The notes beneath the pieces are model-generated. The model saw nothing but the letters and a program-made list of their open reading frames with translations. It was not told the DNA's origin and made no database searches. Of a stretch of DNA of 64,000 bases, positions 16,414 through 25,789 are shown in pieces; the first letter of the stretch is position 1; each line of letters starts with the position of its first letter. Source of the DNA: Sphingobacterium sp. B16(2022) (lineage in GTDB: Bacteria; Bacteroidota; Bacteroidia; Sphingobacteriales; Sphingobacteriaceae); NCBI RefSeq assembly GCF_012030425.1, contig NZ_JAAUVN010000003.1, forward strand, positions 310,001-374,000. The letters are read 5' to 3'. The position numbers and the translations under genes are program-made.

Positions 16414-19400
16414 TCATTCTGATAGATACATCTTTTTATATTTATTGCTCAGCTCAGCAATATATGCATATCGGTCCTTTTCTTTTGTATTAGAAAGTAT
16501 ACGTTCATATAGATCGACCGAGTCAAGAGCCATCCTTATATTTTGAACTTCCAACCCGTTTTCAGGTTTGTCAATAGCTAGTTGTTGATAATAATCCATA
16601 TGCTCTGTTAAAAATTTCATATTACGATCAACCAGCTGGTTTGCAAATTTTATTTCTCCAGTTTTATAAAGCGTATCAATAACATCCCCATAACTCGTCA
16701 CATCAGACATGCTATATAGTCTTTGGGGTAATTCATTAAATGCTTTTACTGCCACTTGTCTTGCTTTTTCGGTCTCCCCTTTTGCCAATAGGGTTCGCGC
16801 TGCTTTCCCGAAAATCTCCTCTGCATACATACCTGCAAAACGGAAGGAATCCGTATCAAGGTAAGTTGCTTGATGTATGTTTCCCCAAGCGTATTTATCA
16901 ACAATATTTTTATATAATTTATCGACATTAATTAGAGACTCCCCTTTTTCAAGCTTTGCTTCTATAGGCATCAACCGTTTGGCAAACCCTTCATTAACCA
17001 TGTATTTATCCAATCCCATCAAACTTTCAGCGGGTACCATTCCTGAAAAATAAATTGGTCTTTTCCAATTATTATTCACAAGAACAGACATCAAGCCTAG
17101 ATCTGCGCGGGTGACGTAATCATTACCAAAAGTCCACTCCATTTGTTTTGGGATCTCACTTTCCCATTCTTGAGGTACGACTTTATTTCTAATGACATCT
17201 TCCTTATTCACGGCAAGCTTCAAGCTTTTTGTTGGCAGAAAGTTTTCATATTGTCCGTCTCTCATTTGAAGTTTGTTATCATTACTATCTGATAATAAAA
17301 AATCCAACAACAAGTTTATATCTGTAGATCCTGCTAAATTCAGATCATGGTAAGGCAAAGATTCTCGAAGGCCTTTTGCCACCTTTTCATTCGGTATCGT
17401 GATCGGCAATCCTGCGGCCTGATAGGTACCATTTTTCACCTGGCGGAAATACCAGTCAGAAGTCAAATAACTGATCACCACTATTCTAACATCCCGCCGA
17501 ACACCTTCTACTTCTTGTAAATACCATAGCGGAAAAGTATCATGATCACCGTAAGTAAACAGGATCGCATTGGGAGCACAGGTTTCTAAATAATTTTTCG
17601 CCATATCCCGAGCTAACGATTTCTCCGATCGATTATGATCATCCCAATTTTGACTAATAAGAATCAATGGGCCAGCTATGAGACATAATGATGTAGCAAG
17701 CAGATTTGCATTTCTTTCATTAATATATTTTTTAAAAAATTCAGAAATAGCAAATACACCTAATCCAATCCAGATTGCGAAAGCATAAAATGATCCTGCA
17801 TAAGCATAATCACGTTCACGTGGTTGCAAAGGAGATTGATTTAAATAGATAACGATGGCCAATCCTGTAAACATAAATAAGAGACTAACAACAGTTGCAT
17901 CTTTCTTGTTACGTTTAAAATGCCATAGTGCACCTGCGAATCCAATTATTAGCGGAAGGAAAAAATAGGTATTCCGAGATGGATTATGGATCATTTCATC
18001 CGATAATTTAGATTGTCCACCTACATGTAAATTGTCGATAGCCTTAATCCCTGATAACCAATTTCCTTCTGTTAAAGAACCGTGTCCCTGCTGATCATTT
18101 TGCCTTCCAACAAAGTTCCACAGGAAATAACGTGCATACATATGCCCCACTTGATAGTTAAAGAAGAATTTCAAGTTGTCAGCAAAATTTGCTTTTCTTC
18201 CTTCTTCAATACCTAAATAACCTTTATAAAAATATTGATGATAGGGTTTTTGACTGTAAATCCTTGGGAAAATGGTTTCTCTATCAAATTGATAACTTGC
18301 GGCTCTTTTTATTGAAGTATACTGGTGGTTGTCTTTTCTATAATCAATACGTTCATTGATACCTATGGGATTTGCATCAAAATATTGCCCTTTTATGAGT
18401 GGCTCTGATTCATACTGTTCTCTACTTAAATAACCCAAGAAAGAAAATACGTTTTCAGGATCATTATTATTTAAGGAAGGGTTAGCATTAGCCCTTAGCA
18501 ATACCATAGTGAAAGAGCTATATCCTAATAAAATAAAACAAGTTGCCAAAATCGCTGTATTCAAAATAACTTTTCCTTTTCTTATGGAGTAATATATGCC
18601 ATAAACTAATGCCGATAAGATCATTATGATAAAAACGAATATGCCCGAGCCAAATCCTAATCCAAGTGTATTGACAAAAAACAAATCAAACTTGGCAGCA
18701 AATTTAATAAGGTACTGGATTATTCCCCACAGAATAATGGCCAATATTCCTAGTCCAATAAACAATGCTTTACTAATTCCCCAAAACGTTGTACGATCAG
18801 TTTTCTTAAAATAAATAATAAGTGCTATCGCTGGAATAACTAATAGATTCAATAAATGAACTCCTATTGAAAGTCCAATAATATAAGCGATGACAATAAG
18901 CCAACGATCTGCATGCGGTTTATTTGCACGGGCTTCCCATTTTAGAATTGCCCAGAATACGACTGCTGTACATAAGGATGACATCGCATAAACTTCAGAT
19001 TCTACTGCTGAATACCAGAATGTATCGGAGAAACTGTAAGCTAAAGCTCCCACCATGCCTGCTCCCATTATTTTAATCAGATGATTTTTATCATTGGATT
19101 GATGATCAGATTGGATAATTTTTCTTGCTAATGCTGTTATGGTCCAAAACAAAAACATAACTGTCAAACCACTGCATATAGCAGAACCCACATTCATCCA
19201 AAATGCAATCTGAGCTAAATTTCCTAAAGCAAAATTTGAAAATATATTCTGCAACATTAGAAACAAAGGTGCTCCAGGCTGATGAACAATCTGAAGTTTA
19301 TATGCTGATGCAATAAATTCACCAGTATCCCACCAACTTGTTGTTCGCTCTGCTGTGATAATGAAAACGGATGTTGCTATGATGGCACATAGCCAACCTA

Positions 19401-19428
19401 ACACGTTGTTTACTTTCTTATAATCCAT
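16414..19428 (-). CDS. DUF2723 (TMEM260-like) multi-pass membrane protein
   Basis: The 1004-residue protein carries the DUF2723 signature at its N-terminus: 'AERTTSWWDTGEFIASAYKLQIVHQPGAPLFLML' near residues 25-58, where the Asp-Thr-Gly-Glu and His-Gln-Pro-Gly blocks resemble GT-C glycosyltransferases. About ten or more membrane helices cover residues 10-330 and 480-600. The C-terminal 400 residues are soluble, helical and TPR-like. Human TMEM260 of the same family is a protein O-mannosyltransferase, so a lipid-sugar-dependent glycosyltransferase role is a fair inference. The gene is monocistronic. Confidence 0.88.
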   Translation of the reverse strand: MDYKKVNNVLGWLCAIIATSVFIITAERTTSWWDTGEFIASAYKLQIVHQPGAPLFLMLQNIFSNFALGNLAQIAFWMNVGSAICSGLTVMFLFWTITALARKIIQSDHQSNDKNHLIKIMGAGMVGALAYSFSDTFWYSAVESEVYAMSSLCTAVVFWAILKWEARANKPHADRWLIVIAYIIGLSIGVHLLNLLVIPAIALIIYFKKTDRTTFWGISKALFIGLGILAIILWGIIQYLIKFAAKFDLFFVNTLGLGFGSGIFVFIIMILSALVYGIYYSIRKGKVILNTAILATCFILLGYSSFTMVLLRANANPSLNNNDPENVFSFLGYLSREQYESEPLIKGQYFDANPIGINERIDYRKDNHQYTSIKRAASYQFDRETIFPRIYSQKPYHQYFYKGYLGIEEGRKANFADNLKFFFNYQVGHMYARYFLWNFVGRQNDQQGHGSLTEGNWLSGIKAIDNLHVGGQSKLSDEMIHNPSRNTYFFLPLIIGFAGALWHFKRNKKDATVVSLLFMFTGLAIVIYLNQSPLQPRERDYAYAGSFYAFAIWIGLGVFAISEFFKKYINERNANLLATSLCLIAGPLILISQNWDDHNRSEKSLARDMAKNYLETCAPNAILFTYGDHDTFPLWYLQEVEGVRRDVRIVVISYLTSDWYFRQVKNGTYQAAGLPITIPNEKVAKGLRESLPYHDLNLAGSTDINLLLDFLLSDSNDNKLQMRDGQYENFLPTKSLKLAVNKEDVIRNKVVPQEWESEIPKQMEWTFGNDYVTRADLGLMSVLVNNNWKRPIYFSGMVPAESLMGLDKYMVNEGFAKRLMPIEAKLEKGESLINVDKLYKNIVDKYAWGNIHQATYLDTDSFRFAGMYAEEIFGKAARTLLAKGETEKARQVAVKAFNELPQRLYSMSDVTSYGDVIDTLYKTGEIKFANQLVDRNMKFLTEHMDYYQQLAIDKPENGLEVQNIRMALDSVDLYERILSNTKEKDRYAYIAELSNKYKKMYLSE

Positions 19429-19544
19429 GAATGATTCAGGTTTAATTGATTATTTGATAAATCAAATTAATTTTCAATTAAATATAATAAAAAGAGATTT
19501 CATTTGAGGGTGATTAACTTTTTTTAACAAAAATCGAAACGCAT

Positions 19545-19580
19545 AAAAAAGCCTGCTATAATGTGATAGCAGGCTTTTTT
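19545..19580 (-). terminator. Terminator of metF
   Basis: A perfect 15-bp stem with a six-base loop (arms 19545-19559 and 19566-19580) carries a T run on the minus strand. Confidence 0.9.
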
Positions 19581-19594
19581 ATACGATATAAGTC

Positions 19595-20551
19595 TTAGAA
19601 TAACTTTTCTACAATACTTTTAGTCGGTCCAGGATTACTCATGGTATAAAAATGTAAAACTGGCGCACCAAAGTCAATTAATTCTTTACATTGTTGTACC
19701 AACCACTCTTCTCCGACTTGTCTCACGTCTGCATTATTTTTACATCCGGATACTGCTTCACTCAATTCCTCTGGAATATCCAAATGAAAAATTTTCGGAA
19801 GCGTAATCAGTTGTTTTTTTGTTGTCAATGGTTTTAAACCTGGTATAATTGGAATATGAATATCATTTTCCCTGCACTTATTGACAAACTCTTTATATTT
19901 TTCAACATTAAAGAACATTTGTGTAACAATAAACTCAGCCCCCATCTCAACCTTCTTTTTTAACCATTTAAAATCGGTATTAAAATTTGGCGCTTCGAAG
20001 TGTTTTTCAGGATATCCTGCAACGCCAATACAAAAGTTGGTCTTTTCTGAAATCGCAATATCCTCATGTAAGTACTGTCCTTGGTTCATATCGGCAACCT
20101 GCTGTAAAAGATCTGTTGCAAATGCATGACCACCTTCTGTTGGTATGAAATCAGGATCGCCTTTTCTTGCATCACCTCTCAATACGAGCACATTGTCAAT
20201 ACCCAAGAAGTTCAAATCTATCAAAGCATTTTCAGTTTCCTCTTTTGTGAAACCACCACAGATAAGATGTGGTACAGCATCCACTTTATACTTATTCATA
20301 ATAGCGGCACAAATTGCAACAGTCCCTGGACGTTTACGATAAGCCACACGTTCTAATAAACCGCTCTCGTGCTTCTTATACATGTAGTCTTCTCTATGAT
20401 AAGTCACATCGATAAAGGGAGGCTTGAATTCCATAAGTGCATCCATTGTTTTAAAAATACTTTGGATACCTTGCCCCTTAGCTGGTGGCAACAGTTCAAA
20501 AGAAAACAAAGTTTTTCCTTTGGCATTACTGATATGATCAACGATTTTCAT
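19595..20551 (-). CDS. metF: 5,10-methylenetetrahydrofolate reductase
   Basis: The 318-residue flavoenzyme makes 5-methyl-tetrahydrofolate for methionine synthesis. Typical MetF blocks are 'FSFELLPPAKGQG', 'IDVTYHRED', 'PHLICGGFTKEE', 'NVLVLRGDARKGDP', 'FCIGVAGYPEKH' and 'FIVTQMFFNVEKY'. Its mRNA leader contains a complete SAM-I riboswitch, so expression should fall when S-adenosylmethionine is abundant. No other methionine gene is adjacent. It ends in a strong terminator. Confidence 0.97.
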   Translation of the reverse strand: MKIVDHISNAKGKTLFSFELLPPAKGQGIQSIFKTMDALMEFKPPFIDVTYHREDYMYKKHESGLLERVAYRKRPGTVAICAAIMNKYKVDAVPHLICGGFTKEETENALIDLNFLGIDNVLVLRGDARKGDPDFIPTEGGHAFATDLLQQVADMNQGQYLHEDIAISEKTNFCIGVAGYPEKHFEAPNFNTDFKWLKKKVEMGAEFIVTQMFFNVEKYKEFVNKCRENDIHIPIIPGLKPLTTKKQLITLPKIFHLDIPEELSEAVSGCKNNADVRQVGEEWLVQQCKELIDFGAPVLHFYTMSNPGPTKSIVEKLF

Positions 20552-20613
20552 TAATATTTTTTAAAGTGATTTTGGTTGGCTTACATCGAAATGCACAAGT
20601 GGACTTGTTTCAA

Positions 20614-20715
20614 CTTATCTTTCCCAGCTCTGAGTTGGGGTAGAATGTAGCACCTTATAAAATAACAGGTTGCTAAGGCTTCATTGGGTCTATTCCCTCG
20701 GCCTTTCTCTATAAG
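20614..20715 (-). ncRNA. SAM-I (S-box) riboswitch controlling metF
   Basis: Read on the minus strand, the element shows the whole S-box core in order. P1 is CTTAT pairing with ATAAG. Then come AGAGAAAGG (kink-turn side), GAGGGA, GACCCAATGAAGCC, GCAACC, AAGGTGCTA and the closing GAAAGATAAG. It binds S-adenosylmethionine. The remaining 62 bases before the metF ATG hold the expression platform. No strong T-tailed hairpin is present there, so control at translation initiation is more likely than termination. Confidence 0.95.
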
Positions 20716-20820
20716 CATCGGCTAATATCGGCAATAGAAATTTATAATCAAAATAATATTAAGGTCATGCCTAAAAAAATGCCCCAATAAAACGTTTATT
20801 AAAATGGATTTCTTTAAATA

Positions 20821-20853
20821 AAAAAGAGTTACTGCATATAACTACAGTAACTC
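20821..20853 (-). terminator. Terminator of rimM
   Basis: A perfect 9-bp stem (arms 20826-20834 and 20845-20853, ten-base loop) is followed on the minus strand by a T run. Confidence 0.85.
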
Positions 20854-20883
20854 CTTTTTATTAATCTGTATATCGTGAAGACT

Positions 20884-21411
20884 TTAAATCTCCTTATATA
20901 GCTCAACCAATCCATCTGGTAAATCAACCTCTAAAACTTTATCCTCTGAATCAATTCCTAGCATAAGATCGTCATTTAATGGGAACATCAATTCTTTTCC
21001 ATTAAAGTCTACTGTTGCTATAAATTGCTGAGGCATTTCCTGTACATGTTTAATCTCTCCTAATTCTCCATGAACTTCATCAATCACCAAGTATCCAATT
21101 AAATCCGTATATCTAAAATCATCAGGATCACGCTCTGGCATTTTATCATTTGGAAGGTATATTTTCTTACGCACTAAAGGTTGTGCTTTATCAATATGAT
21201 CGACGTCTTCTAAATTTAAATAGGCTGTACTATTTGATTGGTATTTGATATTGTCGACAAAGTAAGGCACTAATTTTTTATTCACTTCAGCAAATAAAAC
21301 ATCAAAGTCTAAATCTTGATAATCTTCAAATTCAAAAAAAAGCTGAAGCTCACCTTTTAATCCACGTGTTTTGCTAATATAACCGATGTAAAAACTTTCT
21401 TCTATGGTCAT
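20884..21411 (-). CDS. rimM: Ribosome maturation factor RimM
   Basis: The 175-residue protein assists 30S maturation around S19 and the 16S 3' domain. The N-terminal RimM barrel has 'FYIGYISKTRGLKGELQLFFEF', and the C-terminal PRC-barrel has 'DLIGYLVIDEVHGELGEIKHVQEMPQQFIATV'. It follows rpsP in the conserved rpsP-rimM order, but a hairpin (21494-21521) and its own -7 box (21429-21436) separate the two. Confidence 0.95.
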   Translation of the reverse strand: MTIEESFYIGYISKTRGLKGELQLFFEFEDYQDLDFDVLFAEVNKKLVPYFVDNIKYQSNSTAYLNLEDVDHIDKAQPLVRKKIYLPNDKMPERDPDDFRYTDLIGYLVIDEVHGELGEIKHVQEMPQQFIATVDFNGKELMFPLNDDLMLGIDSEDKVLEVDLPDGLVELYKEI

Positions 21412-21428
21412 GTTCTAATTTGAAAGTG

Positions 21429-21436
21429 CAAATTTA
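21429..21436 (-). promoter_or_regulatory. -7 promoter box of rimM
   Basis: TAAATTTG on the minus strand matches TANNTTTG perfectly and would give a leader of about 10 nt. No -33 TTG is evident in the AT-rich DNA upstream. Confidence 0.4.
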
Positions 21437-21493
21437 AAAATATAAATATATAAATACAGTACTTCGTAGGTATAGCAACTACATTCTTAAAAA

Positions 21494-21521
21494 AAAGCCG
21501 GATCAAAATTGAACCGGCTTT
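21494..21521 (-). terminator. Hairpin between rpsP and rimM
   Basis: A 13-bp stem with one mismatch and an AA loop (arms 21494-21506 and 21509-21521) is followed by T residues on the minus strand. It probably ends most rpsP transcripts, possibly as an attenuator. Confidence 0.78.
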
Positions 21522-21544
21522 CTTGATACTGTATGAAAGAAAAA

Positions 21545-22066
21545 TTAACCTTCAGTTTCTTCTGCAGCAGGAGCTTCAGTTTCTTCAGCAGGAGTTTCTT
21601 CTACAACTGGCGCATTTTTAGCGGCAATAGCAGCAGCTTTTTCTTCTTTTTTCTTAGCTTCAGCAGCTAATGCAATTTTCTTAGCTTCAGCTTTAGTAGT
21701 TGCTAAACCGTCTTTTTTACCAGCAGTTCTTGCATCATTAGCTTCAGTCCAAGCTACAAATTTAGCTTCAGCAGCTGCTTCATCAAATGCACCTTTTTTA
21801 ACACCGCCTAATAAGTGTTTTTTGTATAAAACACCTTTATCCGAAAGGATAGTACGAGCTGTGTCAGTAGGTTGTGCACCATTATTCATCCAATCCAAAG
21901 CTTTGTCAAAATCCAAAACGATAGTCGCTGGATTTGTGTTCGGGTTGTAAGAACCAATACGTTCGATGAATTTACCATCACGTGGAGCACGTGCATCTGC
22001 TACTACTAGGTGGTAAAAAGGACGTCCTTTTTTACCATGTCTTTGCAATCTGATTTTAGTTGCCAT
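21545..22066 (-). CDS. rpsP: 30S ribosomal protein S16 with long C-terminal tail
   Basis: Residues 1-85 are canonical S16: 'ATKIRLQRHGKKGRPFYHLVVADARAPRDGKFIERIGSYNP' and 'ALDWMNNGAQPTDTARTILSDKGV'. The remaining ~85 residues form an Ala/Lys/Glu-rich tail ending in a Glu-rich stretch. Such tails are common on Bacteroidota S16, and their role is unknown. The promoter is a perfect -7 box at 22124-22131. The gene is divergent from the helicase-nuclease operon. Confidence 0.96.
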   Translation of the reverse strand: MATKIRLQRHGKKGRPFYHLVVADARAPRDGKFIERIGSYNPNTNPATIVLDFDKALDWMNNGAQPTDTARTILSDKGVLYKKHLLGGVKKGAFDEAAAEAKFVAWTEANDARTAGKKDGLATTKAEAKKIALAAEAKKKEEKAAAIAAKNAPVVEETPAEETEAPAAEETEG

Positions 22067-22123
22067 GTTTTTGTGTTATTTATGTATTCAACATATCCCC
22101 CGTGCTACATGCAAGAGGGGACG

Positions 22124-22131
22124 CAAAGATA
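22124..22131 (-). promoter_or_regulatory. -7 promoter box of rpsP
   Basis: TATCTTTG on the minus strand is a perfect and typical Bacteroidota -7 box, giving a leader of about 50 nt to the rpsP ATG. Confidence 0.55.
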
Positions 22132-22317
22132 CAAAGGATTATTGGAAGTTAAAAACTAAAAATAGAAGTCAACTTCCACAGAATAAGAAAGATGACAAAT
22201 AAGCGTCATTATATACCATTATGGCCAAATTATTTCATGCACACCGTCTTAGTCTTACAACGAAACAAATCATAGATGCCATCTGGATGATACAAATTTA
22301 TATAGGGAATTAATTTG

Positions 22318-22325
22318 TAATTTTG
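22318..22325 (+). promoter_or_regulatory. -7 promoter box of the AddAB-like operon
   Basis: TAATTTTG matches TANNTTTG perfectly. A start near 22331 leaves about 84 nt to the preferred ATG at 22415. Confidence 0.45.
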
Positions 22326-22414
22326 CCTTATTTCTAAAGGTTCCGTACGCATTAGCAATTTTGTCTATTCAAATTAATAAGCGTATTTTCATCCTTCCAA
22401 ATCAAATTGAATTC

Positions 22415-25400
22415 ATGTCATCGATAGCGCCATTAAAAATATTAAAAGCCTCAGCTGGTTCAGGCAAAACATTCAGCTTAACTGTCCATTACCTGACTTT
22501 ATTACTTTCAAAAGAAAACAGTTATCGTGAAATATTGGCCGTCACTTTTACTAATAAGGCGACCGCTGAGATGAAGGAAAGGATCTTATCTGTTCTAAAA
22601 GGATTAGCACAAGGTGACAAAAGCCGAAAAATCGATGATTATAGACGTTTATTGTTGACCCAATTTCCATATTGGAGTACGACTTCAATTCAAGAAAAAG
22701 CACATCGTGTTTATCGTAAAATCTTACATGATTATAGCCATTTTACCATCAGTACCATTGATGGTTTTTCGCAAAAAGTGATTCGAAGCTTTACTTACGA
22801 ACTCAATTTAGATGCTGCTTACAAGATTGAAATGAATACAAGTAAGGTGCGGCAGGACCTTACTGTCATGTTAAATCAACTTCTGGATCAACGCCCTGAT
22901 TTATTGGAATGGATTATTGAATATGCGGAAAAGAAAATTTTAAATAATGAAAACTGGAACTATCGTCGTGAATTAACCAATCTAGCGAATGAGATATTTT
23001 CTGAAAACTTTAAAGAGTTTGACAAACACCTCCTATCGCAAGATTCGGATAAAGTGTTCAATACCTTAAATAAAGAAATTGAAAACTTTACAAAAATATT
23101 CCTAGAAGCAGTTCATGAGGAAATAAAAAGTTTTGCAAATACTTTTAAGGCATTAAATATGGATTCTGCTGACTTAAAAGGAAAAAGTAGAAATCCGATT
23201 TACTCGCTTTCTAATTCAAAGAACAACGTATTCAAACAAAGTACTTCTAAACTACAGGAGATCATTGGTAAATATGTAGAGCTCCTAGATAAGGAAGATG
23301 CATTTTTAGATGGCAAAAAAGAAGTTAATTACGGACTACAGCAGGCACTTTTACCTATCTTAAAAAATTTCAAAATATTACAGGATAAATTAAGTACTTA
23401 TATCACATATGAGGCATTCCAAAAGAATTTCTACTACCTCCGTCTTTTAAAAGAAATGAGTGATTTGTTAGCGCAATGGCGAAAGGAAAATAATGCACAA
23501 TTAATTTCCGATGCGCAGATCCAATTGAATAAGCTTGGGCTAGATCAACATGGAGATCCTACTTTTATTTGGGAAAAGATTGGAAATCGCTATCAGTATT
23601 TCTTGTTCGATGAGTTTCAGGACACTTCCCGCATTCAGTGGAAAAATTACAGTCCTTTATTGATTAATGCCCTTGGGAATGCATCGGGAGAATTATCCGA
23701 GCATTTAATCGTTGGTGATGTTAAACAAAGTATCTACCGTTGGAGAAATGGAGATTGGCGAATACTATTGGAACAGGCTGAAAAACAAGTAGCAGATGCC
23801 TTTCATATTTCAAACGAGCAGGAATTACAGGAACTTGTTGAGAATGGCTCGCTGGATGTAAACTATAGAAGTCTTCCAAATATTATTCATTTCAATAATT
23901 ACCTATTTGAGACAGTACCTGATCATATCCAACAGTTACTTAATGAACATATTGCTACTAATCTTACTACGGAAGGACAAACATGGTGGCAGGAAATGGG
24001 ATATGACCACATGATTAATAAAGCCTACGATGGTGCGTCACAAAAGGTTCCAGAAGCAAAGGTCTTAGATGAATCACAAAAGGGTTCTATTACCATCAAA
24101 TATTTTGATGTAGAAAATAACGTGAGAAGAAACTCACAAGTTGAAAATCTTACTGTATCTTCCTTATGTGAACAGATTGAAGAATGGATTACTTCGGGCA
24201 GATACCAAGCTAATCAAATCGGAATCCTTGTACGATCGAATAAACAGGCGCGATTGATTATCCACGAATTAATGAATTATAGAAATGAAAAACAGTTACA
24301 TTTTGAAGTTATCTCTGGAGACGCACTGGCATTAGAGGCTAACGAAGGTATTCAGCTGTTGATCGAAACATTAAAAGCATTTGTTTTTAATACGGATAAG
24401 CACATTTTATATAAAGCTAAAATCACACATCTGTATCATATTATTCAAAAAGAGCAAAATTTCAATGCCGAAGTCTGGTTGAAATTTAAGGAAAATGATG
24501 TTCTTAATTTAAATGAGGACCTCCCTAAGGATCTGATTGAAAATTGGGAAAATTGGCAAAAATTACCCTTAGTTCACCTCGTTGAAAAACTTATAGAAGT
24601 TTATAGTTTAACCTCATTACACAACCCACATTTGCCTTATATTCTTGCATTCAAAGATATGATCGCTAATTTTTCTGCAAATGGGGAACGCGGAATTAAC
24701 CAGTTCTTAACCTTTTGGGATGAAGATGGGGTGAAGGCGGTACTTCCTTCTTCGGGCAAAGTGGATGCCATTGAGGTAACCACTGTACATAAATCTAAAG
24801 GTTTAGCTTACGATGTCGTTATGATTCCTTTCTGCAGTTGGACACTAGATGGTATGACCAACGGAAACTTCTGGATAGATACGGAAGGTACAGCTCTTGA
24901 AATTATTGGAAAGGCGCCCATAAAATATACCTCTTCTTTAGGGCAATCAACACTCTATCAAAAATATTATGAAGAGATGGTTTTCAATTATATGGATGCC
25001 CTGAATACATTTTATGTGGCGACAACCCGAGCAATAGAACATCTTTATATATCGGCTCCTGCTTTTAAGCAAATCGTTGACAAAAAAACGGGAGAGATAA
25101 TGGGAATGGATGTAAAAAATGATTTAATCAGTGATATTGTTTATCAAGTGCTTGACAGCAATAATGGAGCCTTTACACTTACCGACAACGAATTGCATAT
25201 CGACCATGTTATTCGTAGAGAAAAAAGCACTAAGATTGAAGTTGGCAAAATTGCCTTACAGCAATACCCGATTTCAAAAGAATTGGATAAAGCCTTTGAT
25301 AAATCATCACAACGCACTATCACCAGTATCCTGCTATTGGATAAAGCGTCCCAATATGGTGTAATGGCTCACGAAATTATGTCGATCATAACTTCTGAAG

Positions 25401-25786
25401 ACGAAATTGATGGTATTATAAATCAATATATTTCTGAAGGAATATTTACACCTTCAGAAAAGTCAGCGATTTTACATGAAGTCAACCAAATTTGGCAACA
25501 CCAACAGATTAATAAATGGTTAACTGGGAATTTCAAAATTTGGAATGAATCGGCTATTATTACTGCTAAAGGAGAAACATTACGTCCTGATAAAGTTTTC
25601 ACAAGTGAAGAAGAGACAATCGTATTAGACTTTAAATTTACACAGAGCGAAGCGCTGTCACATCAGAAGCAAGTCAAACAATATGTCAAAACTTTGGAAG
25701 AATTGGGGTATAAAAATGTGAAAGGATTTTTATTTTACGCCAAGTCAAATGATTTAGTAGAGGTTATCATACAAGCAAAAAACTAA
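22415..25786 (+). CDS. AddA-like UvrD/Rep helicase with C-terminal nuclease-like domain
   Basis: From the ATG at 22415 the product is 1123 residues. Walker A 'KASAGSGKTFSL' is at 11-22, 'LAVTFTNKATAEMKERI' at about 45-60, Walker B-type 'LFDEFQDTSRIQW' near 396-408, 'VGDVKQSIYRWRNGD' soon after, and 'TTVHKSKGLAYDVVMIPF' near 790. The C-terminus (about 1060-1123) contains 'IVLDFKF' and 'LLFYAK'-type RecB-nuclease blocks. It is the helicase half of a two-subunit double-strand-break resection enzyme. I took the ATG because 'LKASAGSGKT' normally lies about 10 residues in, whereas the longer frame starts with TTG at 22361. Confidence 0.9.
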   Translation: MSSIAPLKILKASAGSGKTFSLTVHYLTLLLSKENSYREILAVTFTNKATAEMKERILSVLKGLAQGDKSRKIDDYRRLLLTQFPYWSTTSIQEKAHRVYRKILHDYSHFTISTIDGFSQKVIRSFTYELNLDAAYKIEMNTSKVRQDLTVMLNQLLDQRPDLLEWIIEYAEKKILNNENWNYRRELTNLANEIFSENFKEFDKHLLSQDSDKVFNTLNKEIENFTKIFLEAVHEEIKSFANTFKALNMDSADLKGKSRNPIYSLSNSKNNVFKQSTSKLQEIIGKYVELLDKEDAFLDGKKEVNYGLQQALLPILKNFKILQDKLSTYITYEAFQKNFYYLRLLKEMSDLLAQWRKENNAQLISDAQIQLNKLGLDQHGDPTFIWEKIGNRYQYFLFDEFQDTSRIQWKNYSPLLINALGNASGELSEHLIVGDVKQSIYRWRNGDWRILLEQAEKQVADAFHISNEQELQELVENGSLDVNYRSLPNIIHFNNYLFETVPDHIQQLLNEHIATNLTTEGQTWWQEMGYDHMINKAYDGASQKVPEAKVLDESQKGSITIKYFDVENNVRRNSQVENLTVSSLCEQIEEWITSGRYQANQIGILVRSNKQARLIIHELMNYRNEKQLHFEVISGDALALEANEGIQLLIETLKAFVFNTDKHILYKAKITHLYHIIQKEQNFNAEVWLKFKENDVLNLNEDLPKDLIENWENWQKLPLVHLVEKLIEVYSLTSLHNPHLPYILAFKDMIANFSANGERGINQFLTFWDEDGVKAVLPSSGKVDAIEVTTVHKSKGLAYDVVMIPFCSWTLDGMTNGNFWIDTEGTALEIIGKAPIKYTSSLGQSTLYQKYYEEMVFNYMDALNTFYVATTRAIEHLYISAPAFKQIVDKKTGEIMGMDVKNDLISDIVYQVLDSNNGAFTLTDNELHIDHVIRREKSTKIEVGKIALQQYPISKELDKAFDKSSQRTITSILLLDKASQYGVMAHEIMSIITSEDEIDGIINQYISEGIFTPSEKSAILHEVNQIWQHQQINKWLTGNFKIWNESAIITAKGETLRPDKVFTSEEETIVLDFKFTQSEALSHQKQVKQYVKTLEELGYKNVKGFLFYAKSNDLVEVIIQAKN

Positions 25787-25789
25787 GAA

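Larger units (their letters stand above)
20552..20883. other. 332-base intergenic stretch between metF and rimM
   Basis: This region holds, in minus-strand order: the rimM terminator (20821-20853), an AT-rich stretch that should contain the metF promoter (no perfect -7 box seen), the SAM-I aptamer (20614-20715), and 62 bases leading to metF. That last part includes a small hairpin (arms 20595-20600 and 20603-20608) which could belong to the expression platform. No ORF is credible. Confidence 0.8.
22067..22414. other. 348-base divergent intergenic region, rpsP and the AddA-like gene
   Basis: The stretch holds two opposed -7 boxes: TATCTTTG for rpsP on the minus strand (22124-22131) and TAATTTTG for the helicase on the plus strand (22318-22325). 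A 7-base inverted pair GGAAGTT/AACTTCC (22144-22150 and 22171-22177) flanks a 20-base AT-rich spacer. The helicase frame extends back to a TTG at 22361, but I see no support for that start. No separate ORF or RNA is apparent. Confidence 0.6.

Noticed and set aside
22361..22414. TTG-started extension of the AddA-like helicase
   Set aside because: Walker A normally lies close to the N-terminus in this family, and the ATG at 22415 fits.
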